Positions 7,328 to 14,757 of a stretch of DNA of 64,000 nt are shown piece by piece. Position numbers and translations under genes: made by a program. The notes below the pieces were generated by a model. It was not told the origin of the DNA. It saw nothing but the letters and a program-made list of their open reading frames with translations, and did no database searches. Numbering within the stretch: the stretch's first letter is position 1; the number at the start of each line of letters is the position of its first letter. The DNA is from Peptostreptococcaceae bacterium pGA-8 (GTDB lineage: Bacteria; Bacillota; Clostridia; Peptostreptococcales; Anaerovoracaceae): assembly GCA_900112915.1 (NCBI GenBank), contig FONK01000001.1:147256-211255 (forward strand). The letters are read 5' to 3'.

Positions 7328-9282
7328 TGAAAAAATTAAAATACAGATTATTGTATTTATCATACTCATGTTTAAGAAAGTTTATGAGATTGTTATTTTT
7401 CATTTATGAAATTGTAAGACACCCAATTAAAAATATTTCAATATGGTTAGTAGGATTGTTAGCATTATTGATTTATGGAAGTCTATCTATAGAAATAAAA
7501 GGAAAAGACATGTTTTTTATGTCTGCTGGATTGGTATCAATAATTACATTTATATCGAACTTTTTAGAGAAGCAGACGATTGATATTGAGAATAAAGATA
7601 ATTTCTACTTGGGCTATAATATAAAAAAATTGAAATTTCATAATAATTTTTGGTTTAAAAGATTTAATGAACTCCCAGTTAAACTTCTATTTTGGATAAT
7701 TGCTATTCTTCCGATTATTTCTATTGGTGTTGAGTTAGATTATAACTCTAAAGTATTAAATAAAATGCTTGGAATAATAGTTGCACATATTAAATATATA
7801 GATTCAATATGGCTTTCTGCATTCATAGTTGGTTCATTTTATTGCATCGCCCTTTTGATAGAGACAGTAGATTTATCAAGAAAAAATTTCTCGCAAAGTT
7901 ATTTGTATAAAATTACTAATAAATTTGAAAAACTCAAAATAAAAATTGAGATAGAGCAGGACTTTGAAGAAATATTTAATAATATTTTCAATATTAAAAA
8001 TATATTAGGATTAGAAAATAATTATTATAGCAATGTTGAAAGAGTCATTAATTACATTATTAACAAGGGGAATGAAGTTAGTGCAAGTGATTATGAAATT
8101 ATAGAATTTTATAACATTGCATTTGAATGTGAAGGGAATAAAATTGATGAACTGCTAAATAGGGTATACAAATATACAAGGTGTGAAACAGACAAAAAGA
8201 TAAAATTGTATATTGATACTTATCTACTTAGCAAAACTTTGAAACTGCTTGAATTGTACTATCACATAAAATGGAATACAATAATTAAATTAAATGTGTT
8301 ACCGATAGAAATTGTGAATATTGCAATTCAAGATTTAAGTAGATTGTTGGAAATAGAGACGAACTTGTATCAAAATGAAGATTATAAAAATATATTCTGG
8401 GGAATTTACACAGAATATAAATACAATTTATATAGCAAAGAAAAGGTAGAAAGTAATCTGCGTATTTCAGAAATATGTACAATTTTAGAAGAAAAGTTTA
8501 GAGATGTTAATTTCCTAAATCGAACTAATGATATAGATAGGATTATTAAATTATTTGATGTTTTAAATAGAATAGATAATCAGATTACAAATCATGGATA
8601 TTTATCCTCAATAATTAAAATTTCATTTGAACATATTATTGATAATGAAAATAAAGATAATGAGTTTATTAAATTGTTTTTTGATAAGATGAAAAAACAG
8701 GGTTTACCAGAATATCTTATTTGCAAAAGAAATGCGGTTAGTAAGAACATATTATTGAGTGGGAACTTGATGTCAAATAATATTCTCGAGTATCTTCTGG
8801 GCTTTATGCAATTAGAAGATGTTATCGTGATATTGATTTTTAGACTTGCATATGCAGAACGCTCTGGTAGAGCAATAATGGAAATTGATGAATTTAAAGT
8901 TTGGGAAAGTGCGATTAATAAACTTATAGTAAGAAAAGATATTGATGATTTGAAAGAATCAAAATTTATTGATGAGTTGTGTTGCGAAATTTCGAAGTCA
9001 CATGTTTCTCATTTTATATTCGAACAATTTATTAAATGGATGTGGTTTTCATTATTTGAAAGATTTGATGAAAATAGATATGAGGAATTCATAAAACTTG
9101 GCGAAGAAGGAATTAGAAGAAATTTTAGTTTAGATAGTTATATTATTGTAAGACTGCTATTATGTAATTATTCCTACAGGACATTATGGGTGTTTGAGTT
9201 TAAAGAGGAAAATAAAAAGCAAATAGAAAATGAACTCTGTAGTATTAAAGATATATTAAATATAAAAGGCGTACATATCTAG
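7324..9282 (+). CDS. 652-residue membrane protein of unknown function, cargo of recombinase module
   Basis: The ATG overlaps the recombinase stop (ATGA). Four membrane segments are visible near residues 39-58, 62-80, 117-137 and 161-182; the remaining 470 residues are charged, helical and without membrane segments, so they probably lie in the cytoplasm. No catalytic motif stands out. Base composition is much more AT-rich than the genes on either side of the island, with heavy use of ATA, AAA and TTA, which suggests recent transfer. A membrane anchor plus a large helical domain carried as single-gene cargo resembles many phage-defence effectors, but this is inference. I do not recognise the family. 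Confidence 0.7.
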   Translation: MMKKLKYRLLYLSYSCLRKFMRLLFFIYEIVRHPIKNISIWLVGLLALLIYGSLSIEIKGKDMFFMSAGLVSIITFISNFLEKQTIDIENKDNFYLGYNIKKLKFHNNFWFKRFNELPVKLLFWIIAILPIISIGVELDYNSKVLNKMLGIIVAHIKYIDSIWLSAFIVGSFYCIALLIETVDLSRKNFSQSYLYKITNKFEKLKIKIEIEQDFEEIFNNIFNIKNILGLENNYYSNVERVINYIINKGNEVSASDYEIIEFYNIAFECEGNKIDELLNRVYKYTRCETDKKIKLYIDTYLLSKTLKLLELYYHIKWNTIIKLNVLPIEIVNIAIQDLSRLLEIETNLYQNEDYKNIFWGIYTEYKYNLYSKEKVESNLRISEICTILEEKFRDVNFLNRTNDIDRIIKLFDVLNRIDNQITNHGYLSSIIKISFEHIIDNENKDNEFIKLFFDKMKKQGLPEYLICKRNAVSKNILLSGNLMSNNILEYLLGFMQLEDVIVILIFRLAYAERSGRAIMEIDEFKVWESAINKLIVRKDIDDLKESKFIDELCCEISKSHVSHFIFEQFIKWMWFSLFERFDENRYEEFIKLGEEGIRRNFSLDSYIIVRLLLCNYSYRTLWVFEFKEENKKQIENELCSIKDILNIKGVHI

Positions 9283-9287
9283 TGCCT

Positions 9288-9700
9288 TTAAATAGCCTAA
9301 TCGAAATTTTAAAACTAGACTTAATATTAAAGTTGGAACATTAGTAAAATCAATACTTTTATGATTCTTATGAAGAACTTGTAAATAGTCTAATAATCTC
9401 ATGTGGAGACGGTCGTATTGATGTCAAGAGTTAAAGGCTAAACAGTCCAGAAAAGGCTTGAAATCAAGGGATTCCGATAAATCGTTCTATTTTGAACGAT
9501 TGTCGGAATCCCTTTTTTAGACCGTTTGACAATAGTTCTGACCACTGGAAAATAGAGAGTTGTGGCAACAGAACTGCTTTTTGTGCTTATGAGACTACAG
9601 AACTATTGTCAGAACCATTTTTTGAGGTGTTGAGACTATAGAACTGTTGTTAAAAAAATGAAAAAATATAATTGTAAAATAGACTAATAATCATTATAAT
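9288..9700. repeat. Dispersed non-coding repeat, copy A (most complete)
   Basis: This 410-nt gap has no gene but matches copies at 12960-13400 and 26690-26945, and partly at 16610-16710 and 33800-33890. In order: AAATAGCCTAAT, CTCATGTGGAG, TTGATGTCAAGAG, a block of about 33 nt ending in GGCTTGAAATCAAGGG (9433-9470), a strong hairpin (9468-9518), then inverted half-sites GACAATAGTTCTG (9528-9540) and CAGAACTATTGTC (9598-9610) with a further AGAACTGTTGTT (9640-9651). The half-sites look like binding sites for a DNA-binding protein. It directly follows the first cargo gene and precedes the second recombinase. Confidence 0.75.
9468..9518 (+). terminator. Strong hairpin terminator inside repeat copy A
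   Basis: A 20-nt arm starting GGGATTCCGAT (9468-9487) pairs with a 19-nt arm ending GTCGGAATCCC (9494-9512) with one bulged base and a 6-nt loop, followed by TTTTTT. It would end transcription from the recombinase/membrane-protein pair. In copy C the same hairpin is degenerate and in copy B it is lost. Confidence 0.8.
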
Positions 9701-9759
9701 AAAAAACGACATATTATTATGCTAAAATTTATCATTAAGGAAATCCGTGTATAGATGAG

Positions 9760-10713
9760 ATAAATGGGATTTCTGAAAATATAACAGTAATACAGCCTCG
9801 ACGAGTAATAAAAGATTATGCCGTTGGAATTTATGTCATAGTCAGTACAAACTATAAAGAACAAATGAATAGTGTGGCAATACAGGCGTCAGGACTGACA
9901 AGACTTGCGTCTGCACATAGAACATGGTTCGTGGCGGATATCTTTATTGATGTTGCTTCTGCTTCTGCAAAGGCAGATTCATATAGGTCTGAGTTTAGCC
10001 GTATGACTAGTGAATGTGAGAATGGGAGCATTGATATTATTCTTACAAAAAGCATCAGCCGATTTGGACGCGATACACAGGAATGTCTTGAAGGCATCCG
10101 AAAGATTCGTGCCGCAGGAAAAAGAATTATTTTTGAAGGAGATAAGAGTGACACAGAAGCAATATGTGATGAACCACTTATCAGCGTTATTGAAGCCTGT
10201 GAACAGTCTGAGAATGAATGGAGAAGTGAAAATATACGCTGGGGACTGAAGAAGAGAGCAGAGAGTGGTACATCAGGATTATATAATCGTCCTTGCTATG
10301 GATATAAAAAAGATAAACACGGGATGCTTGTCATAGACGATGAGCAGGCGAAGGTAGTCATAAATATTTTTAACTGGTATTTGGAAGTGTACAGCATTGG
10401 CGGGATTATAAATAGATTGGAAACAAACGGTATTAAATCGCCGAAAGGAAAAGACCGCTGGAGCAAGAAAGGAATTGAATCTACATTGACCAGGAGGAAG
10501 TATACCGGAGATGTGGCAATTGCTGATCCCGGTAGCTCTGAGAATCAGTATTTGAATAAGGATCATCATGAGGGAATAATATCAAAAGAACAATTTGAAG
10601 CAGTCCAACTTGAAATGGCATCTCGTAGCAATGTGGAAATTGGAGAAGATGGAAAGATTCGGAGAAAGAGTAGGAAATATAGTTCGAAAAATAGGAAATG
10701 GGACTTGATATAA
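9760..10713 (+). pseudogene. Decayed serine recombinase, relative of the one at 6377
   Basis: Alignment with the first recombinase starts at 9760 (SENITVIQ against AENVTVIQ), where the expected ATG is ATA; no other start precedes the catalytic motif, and the first ATG (9865) lies beyond it. The motif reads YVIVST instead of YARVST, so the conserved Arg before the nucleophile Ser is Ile. The rest of the frame is intact to 10713, with SISRFGRD and the Recombinase domain, and it ends at the same place as the first copy, without a zinc ribbon. If translated from 9865 it would be a DNA-binding protein of 282 residues without the active site. Confidence 0.7.
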
Positions 10714-10765
10714 TATGAAAATAGAGCGTATATAAACATACCAAAACAAAGGAGGAGAACTATAT

Positions 10766-11002
10766 ATGCTGTATATAAAATTTGAGAGCTTTGATGATAT
10801 TGAGGTTATGGGAGGTAAAAAGGATCACGGAATGTTTGTTCCCATAATGGATGATAATGTTCATGCCGAGTGCGAAAGGTGTGGAGCCATAGAAAACATT
10901 ATTCTCCTTTCAGTTTTATTGTCATGTCAGTATCGGCAAGAACTACCTTCAAAGAAGGCAATGAATTTTGCAGAAAATATATGGAGAAAGTCGAACAATT
11001 AA
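10766..11002 (+). CDS. Small protein of unknown function
   Basis: A 78-residue protein with an excellent ribosome site (AAAGGAGGAGAA, about 8 nt before ATG). It contains CERCG near the middle and a further Cys (SCQYRQ), a weak hint of metal binding. It starts 52 nt after the decayed recombinase and looks like the first cargo gene of that module. I do not recognise the family. Confidence 0.55.
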   Translation: MLYIKFESFDDIEVMGGKKDHGMFVPIMDDNVHAECERCGAIENIILLSVLLSCQYRQELPSKKAMNFAENIWRKSNN

Positions 11003-11279
11003 TGAAGTGCTTAAAGCTGGATGAAAAATAGCTTAATTGAAAATAATAGGCTTGAAAAAATCGAAAGGTTATGAGGATTGAAAAATCAATGGATTTTGTA
11101 CCAATCTGTAATTTTTCAAATAGTATAAAAATCTCATGTGAAGGTGTAGTTTTAATTAAGAGGGGAGAAATGATGAGAATAGTTTAATAACTGACTATGC
11201 GATAGCTGTCAGAGAAAAAATGCGGTAACAGAGATCCTCTAAAATTTCCAGGTTATATGCAAGGAGGTTAGTTATAATA
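11003..11279. other. Intergenic region with partial dispersed repeat and hairpin
   Basis: It contains AAATAGCTTAATTGAA and AAATCTCATGTG, both words of the dispersed repeat (as in copies A and B), separated by an inverted repeat ATTGAAAAAT (11077-11086) / ATTTTTCAA (11111-11119). No gene is evident before the ribosome site of the next gene. This is a partial copy of the repeat. Confidence 0.4.
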
Positions 11280-12083
11280 ATGAATTTTTTACAAAATATT
11301 TTTCGTAAAAAGAATCAATTGAAAGATAGTATAGGAAACAATAAAAATCAGGGAATGGAGTTGATTGATTTAGTATTCTCTCTATACGATTATAGGATAA
11401 ATAGAGAAAATTTAATCAATCCTAAACTTTTTAAAAACATTAGAGTTCAAGGGAAAAATATTGAACACAAAATAGATATATACATCGAATTTGTTCAGAT
11501 GAATAATTTAGAAAGAACGGTTATAAAAATAATAGATAACAAAATTGTAAAAGATGAAGATGTATGGCAGTTCGATAACCTCTTAAAAGATTTAGGTTAC
11601 TTCCCTAAAGGAGTTTTATATTATAACGATAAAATAGATGAAAAAGCATTGAATATTGCTAATGACAAACATATTCAAGCTATATATTTTGATATTATGG
11701 AAGAAATAAGAACAAATGTTTTACAATCTATAAGTAAAGTTTTACCTGATGAAAATGTTATTGGTGATCCTTTTTGGACGTTAATGCAAATTGATGAACG
11801 AACAAAAAATAATACAGGAAATTATTTTATTACAGGGAATTCTTTACCACTTTTTACATCAAAAAAGCTCGCCGATGTATGCTGTAAACAACAAAAGGGT
11901 TACGCTGTATTTGGTATTTCACAACGTCATTTAGTATTTTTGATTTCTCTTGCAGAGTGTGGGCTTTTGCCATATAAATTAGGTCTTATTCAACCAAGTA
12001 AACAAAGCTCTTCCACAATAGACTATAATGTAAAAATGTATAGCGTAGATTATAACATTATTAGAGAAGTATATGTGAGGTGA
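11280..12083 (+). CDS. Catalytically degenerate Mrr-like protein, partner of the next gene
   Basis: A 267-residue protein. Residues 26-140 resemble the nuclease domain of the next protein: HKID (63-66) matches HEID there, and EDVWQFDNLLKDLG matches SELRNFDYKLKHIG. The catalytic E-x-K is replaced by hydrophobic residues (around VIKII, 81-85), so cleavage is not expected. The C-terminal part (about 160-267) shares a second domain with the next protein: GDPFWTLM (162-169), FTSKKLA (192-198) and VFGISQRHL (210-218). That domain faintly recalls SseB, with low confidence. Good ribosome site (AAGGAGG), ATG start. It ends 4 nt before its partner. The likely role is the inactive half of a heterodimer that recognises DNA or a trigger. 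Confidence 0.6.
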   Translation: MNFLQNIFRKKNQLKDSIGNNKNQGMELIDLVFSLYDYRINRENLINPKLFKNIRVQGKNIEHKIDIYIEFVQMNNLERTVIKIIDNKIVKDEDVWQFDNLLKDLGYFPKGVLYYNDKIDEKALNIANDKHIQAIYFDIMEEIRTNVLQSISKVLPDENVIGDPFWTLMQIDERTKNNTGNYFITGNSLPLFTSKKLADVCCKQQKGYAVFGISQRHLVFLISLAECGLLPYKLGLIQPSKQSSSTIDYNVKMYSVDYNIIREVYVR

Positions 12084-12087
12084 AGAT

Positions 12088-12798
12088 ATGGGAAGAGGTG
12101 ATGATTTTGAAAAAGTAGTTGAAGATATTTATTCACTACTTTCTGAGAAAGAGAGAATAAATGCAAAAATCCAAACGAAAGTCAAAATGGTGGGTGATGA
12201 TGGAGCGACTCATGAAATAGATGTTCTTTATTCATTTGAGCACTTTGGTGTATTTTATCAAGTTGGTATAGAATGTAAAAATTGGAAAAAAACAATAAAT
12301 GTTAGTGAATTAAGAAATTTCGATTACAAGCTGAAACATATTGGTGGAATTAATGGGATATTTATTTCTGCAGAAAGTGAATTTCAAAATGGTGCTTGTA
12401 AGGTATCGGAGTATAATGGAATTAAATTGATAAAATATGATGATTTTGATGCTTTTGCTATGTCTGAATATACTGAGTACTTAAAACCAGATTTCAATAC
12501 AATAGGAGATCCTTTTTGGATGCTAATGAATACAGATGGTAAAACATCTATAGAAAAAAACAGTGTATTCTCAAATAAGATTTTACTATTTTCAAGTAAA
12601 AAATTGGCTGAAGATTACAAGTATAAAAATTTTGAGCAGAAATGTAATATTATTGTGGTTGGTGTTTCACAGGAACATTTAAAAGAAATAAAAAAAATTA
12701 ATGAGTATAATAAGATTCGTGTGTATTTGATAGATTTTACTTTAGAAATTGCTGAATTAAGTCGATGGGATATAGATTTATATATACGACGGGATTAG
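12088..12798 (+). CDS. Mrr-type restriction endonuclease-like protein
   Basis: A 236-residue protein. The N-terminal half is a PD-(D/E)XK nuclease domain of the Mrr kind: DDFEKVVEDIY (5-15), D45 in THEIDVLY and E62-C-K64 in GIECKNWKK, then the helix SELRNFDYK and the strand IKLIKYDDFD. The C-terminal half has GDPFWMLM (140-147), SSKKLAE (169-175) and VVGVSQEHL (190-198), the same domain as in the preceding protein. The ATG is 4 nt after the upstream stop, and the upstream stop codon lies within its AGGTGA ribosome site, so the two are translated together. Mrr-family enzymes cut modified or foreign DNA. A simple type IV enzyme would not need the partner, so I read the pair as a two-subunit system. 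Confidence 0.7.
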   Translation: MGRGDDFEKVVEDIYSLLSEKERINAKIQTKVKMVGDDGATHEIDVLYSFEHFGVFYQVGIECKNWKKTINVSELRNFDYKLKHIGGINGIFISAESEFQNGACKVSEYNGIKLIKYDDFDAFAMSEYTEYLKPDFNTIGDPFWMLMNTDGKTSIEKNSVFSNKILLFSSKKLAEDYKYKNFEQKCNIIVVGVSQEHLKEIKKINEYNKIRVYLIDFTLEIAELSRWDIDLYIRRD

Positions 12799-13477
12799 AG
12801 GAGAGTTAGTTAAAATTTTTGAAATGGATAAGAAACTATGAATTGGATAGAATTAATATAGAATATTGATATTCTGCAAAATAAAATCCGCGATATGAAA
12901 GATCAACAAGGAAATACAATAGAATCTTACTTTTAGAAAATGCTAAAATGAGGGCATGGTTTTATAAAATAGCCTAATTGAGATTTGCAAAGACTGAGTG
13001 TACAGAATAGATGTAACATAAGTAAAATTAGCATTTTTACAAGTGTAGCGATAAGTTGAGAAATAGCCTAAAAATCTCATGTTGAGCCTGTTGTTCTACT
13101 GTCAAAAACAAAGGCTTAAAACCGTATAAAAGCCTTGAAATTAAGGGATTTCATGTAAATGAAAAATTTATCAGACTCGCTTTTTTGTGTTATGACAATA
13201 GCTTTATCCACTGGAAAATTGCAGGTCGTAGCAATAGAACTGCTTGTTTTGCTTGGTGTAACAACAGTGCTATTGTCAAAAGCGGGTCTTATGGGTATGT
13301 GACTATAGAACTATTGCCAAGAAAATAAAAATTAAAATTGTTAAAATTAAGTAATTACTATGGATTCATAACAACTATTCTTACTTTGAAGTTAATATAA
13401 TATAAATTGGTGTCCATGAATTATCCGCATGGACATGGGGGGATGCGGACAAAAACCTGGACACCTTCATTAACGGA
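12799..13477. other. Intergenic region, possible gene relic plus repeat copy B
   Basis: A frame at 12838-12936 opens with MNWIELI, then a stop, then NIDILQNKIRDMKDQQGNT and another stop, so it may be a broken small gene. From 12960 onward the sequence is copy B of the dispersed repeat. After 13400 come inverted repeats TGTCCATG (13411) / CATGGACA (13428) and GGTGTCC (13409) / GGACACC (13461), which may be the end of the IS3 element whose fragment follows. Confidence 0.4.
12960..13400. repeat. Dispersed non-coding repeat, copy B
   Basis: It follows the nuclease pair as copy A follows the membrane protein. Shared parts in the same order: AAATAGCCTAATTGA (12967), AATCTCATGTTGAG (13073), the 33-nt block ending AGCCTTGAAATTAAGGG (13110-13147), half-sites GACAATAGCTTT (13194-13205), CAGTGCTATTGTC (13265-13277) and AGAACTATTGCC (13307-13318). 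The central hairpin is degenerate here. The sequence beyond is interrupted by IS DNA, where copies A and G are followed by a recombinase. Confidence 0.7.
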
Positions 13478-13645
13478 TTAAGCTGAACACATGGATGCAT
13501 CTCTATATTTAACAGGAAGCATCCATTTTGTTTTGAATTGAGTTCTATCGTTGTTGTAATAATTTATATATTCATCTATCGCATTTGAGAAAGTCTCAAA
13601 TGATTCATAATTTTTTTCATATCCGTAATAACAAATTGATGTTAA
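13478..13645 (-). pseudogene. IS3-family transposase C-terminal fragment
   Basis: The reverse strand encodes CYYGYEKNYESFETFSNA and DEYINYYNNDRTQFKTKWM, the closing integrase-core segment of IS3/IS150-type transposases. Everything upstream of this last 55 residues is missing, including the catalytic Asp residues, so it is a relic. Short inverted repeats at 13409-13467 may be the remaining IS end. Confidence 0.75.
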
Positions 13646-13742
13646 GTTTAACTCTATAGACAACCATTAAGCACCTCAGAAAATGCTATAATTAAATCAG
13701 TATATTAGATTAGAATTTTTAGAATAAAATTTTCAAAATATA

Positions 13743-13773
13743 TTGACCTGTCCGTTGGGGACAATGCTATATT
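13743..13773 (+). promoter_or_regulatory. MerR-type promoter with 19-bp spacer and dyad
   Basis: TTGACC (13743-13748) and TATATT (13768-13773) are 19 bp apart, the over-long spacing typical of promoters that MerR proteins activate by DNA distortion. A dyad TGTCC (13749-13753) / GGACA (13759-13763) fills the spacer. It lies directly in front of a merR-family gene, so autoregulation is likely. Confidence 0.7.
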
Positions 13774-13796
13774 TCAATTAAAGGAGGTAGCAAACT

Positions 13797-14645
13797 ATGT
13801 TAAGAAATGAAATTCAAAGTAAAACAGGTTTAACAAGAAAAGCAATCGAGTATTATGAGGAAAAAGGGCTTGTAAGTCCTAAAAAAGCTGAAAATGGCTA
13901 TAGAGATTATAGCGATAAAGATTTGGAGATTTTAACTGAAATATCTCTATTTAGAAAAATTGGAATGAATATAGCTGAAATAGAAAGTTATTTGTTTTCT
14001 GAAAGAAACTCCTTATCTTCAGTTTTAAGAAGGAAACAACATCAATTAGGCATTGAAGAAAAAAGAAAAGCAGTTCTTGAATTAATGATAAAAGATGAAA
14101 ATCAGGAAATTATAAATGAGAAGATCGAATTGATTGAAGCAGAAGAATCAATCTATGAAAGATTAGAGAAATCATTTCCCAGCTATTTTGGACAAATGAT
14201 GTTTGCAGCATACCAACCATTTTTGAATGAACCATTGGACAAAGATGGGAAAGAAGCTTATGAAAAGTTTGTGAATTATTTAGATAATTTACCAACATTT
14301 GAATTGAGCAAGGACGAACAAAATTATATCGATGATGTCAGTTCAACTTTTGATATGTTGATGCTGAAAAAAGCTAATGAAGATAAGATAAATGTGGTTG
14401 AAAATGCTGAAGAATGGATAAAAGCAAATTATAATAATATCTCACAATATGAGGCGTATAAAAACAGTGCAGAATATCAAGATAGCCTGATGAAGCAAAT
14501 TCAAGATAAGTTACAAAAGTTTATGCAAGACAATAAGTATTATGAAATAGCAATTCCCCTTATTAGAAAATTCAGCAAGAGTTATAATGAATATTATGAG
14601 AAATTGTTAAAAGTAAATGATATATACCTTGATATAAATAACTAA
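13797..14645 (+). CDS. MerR family transcriptional regulator
   Basis: A 282-residue regulator. The N-terminal winged helix is clear: TGLTRKAIEYYEEKGLV (10-26) and NGYRDYSDKDLEILTEI, followed by a coiled-coil dimer helix rich in Glu, Lys and Ile, and a long acidic helical C-terminal region (about 120-280) of unknown ligand. No cysteines sit at the metal-binding positions of MerR itself, so a drug or other small molecule is more likely than a metal. ATG follows AAAGGAGGT by 9 nt. The typical divergent or downstream transporter is absent; the next gene is on the other strand, so the regulator looks like an orphan that controls itself. Confidence 0.85.
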   Translation: MLRNEIQSKTGLTRKAIEYYEEKGLVSPKKAENGYRDYSDKDLEILTEISLFRKIGMNIAEIESYLFSERNSLSSVLRRKQHQLGIEEKRKAVLELMIKDENQEIINEKIELIEAEESIYERLEKSFPSYFGQMMFAAYQPFLNEPLDKDGKEAYEKFVNYLDNLPTFELSKDEQNYIDDVSSTFDMLMLKKANEDKINVVENAEEWIKANYNNISQYEAYKNSAEYQDSLMKQIQDKLQKFMQDNKYYEIAIPLIRKFSKSYNEYYEKLLKVNDIYLDINN

Positions 14646-14710
14646 CTAGCCTCATTTTTTCACTTTATCTAGTGTGGTGCTATGGTACAAATGATGGATT
14701 CATAAAATTA

Positions 14711-14757
14711 TAAGGGGCTGTTACTCTAACGATTAGAAATTAGTGCGACAGCCCCTT
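14711..14757 (-). terminator. Hairpin terminator overlapping the end of the surface-protein gene
   Basis: AAGGGGCTGT (from 14712) pairs with ACAGCCCCTT (to 14757) on either side of about 25 nt. On the reverse strand it is followed by an AT-rich stretch with TTTTAT. The stop codon of the reverse-strand gene (14726-14728) lies in the loop, so the last 11 codons are part of the hairpin. Confidence 0.6.

Noticed and set aside
12088..12798. Simple single-gene type IV Mrr enzyme
   Set aside because: The preceding coupled gene shares both domains and is catalytically degenerate, so a paired system explains the data better.
14646..14710. ACTAG/CTAGT inverted repeat after the MerR gene as a terminator
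   Set aside because: Only five base pairs with a long loop; not convincing.
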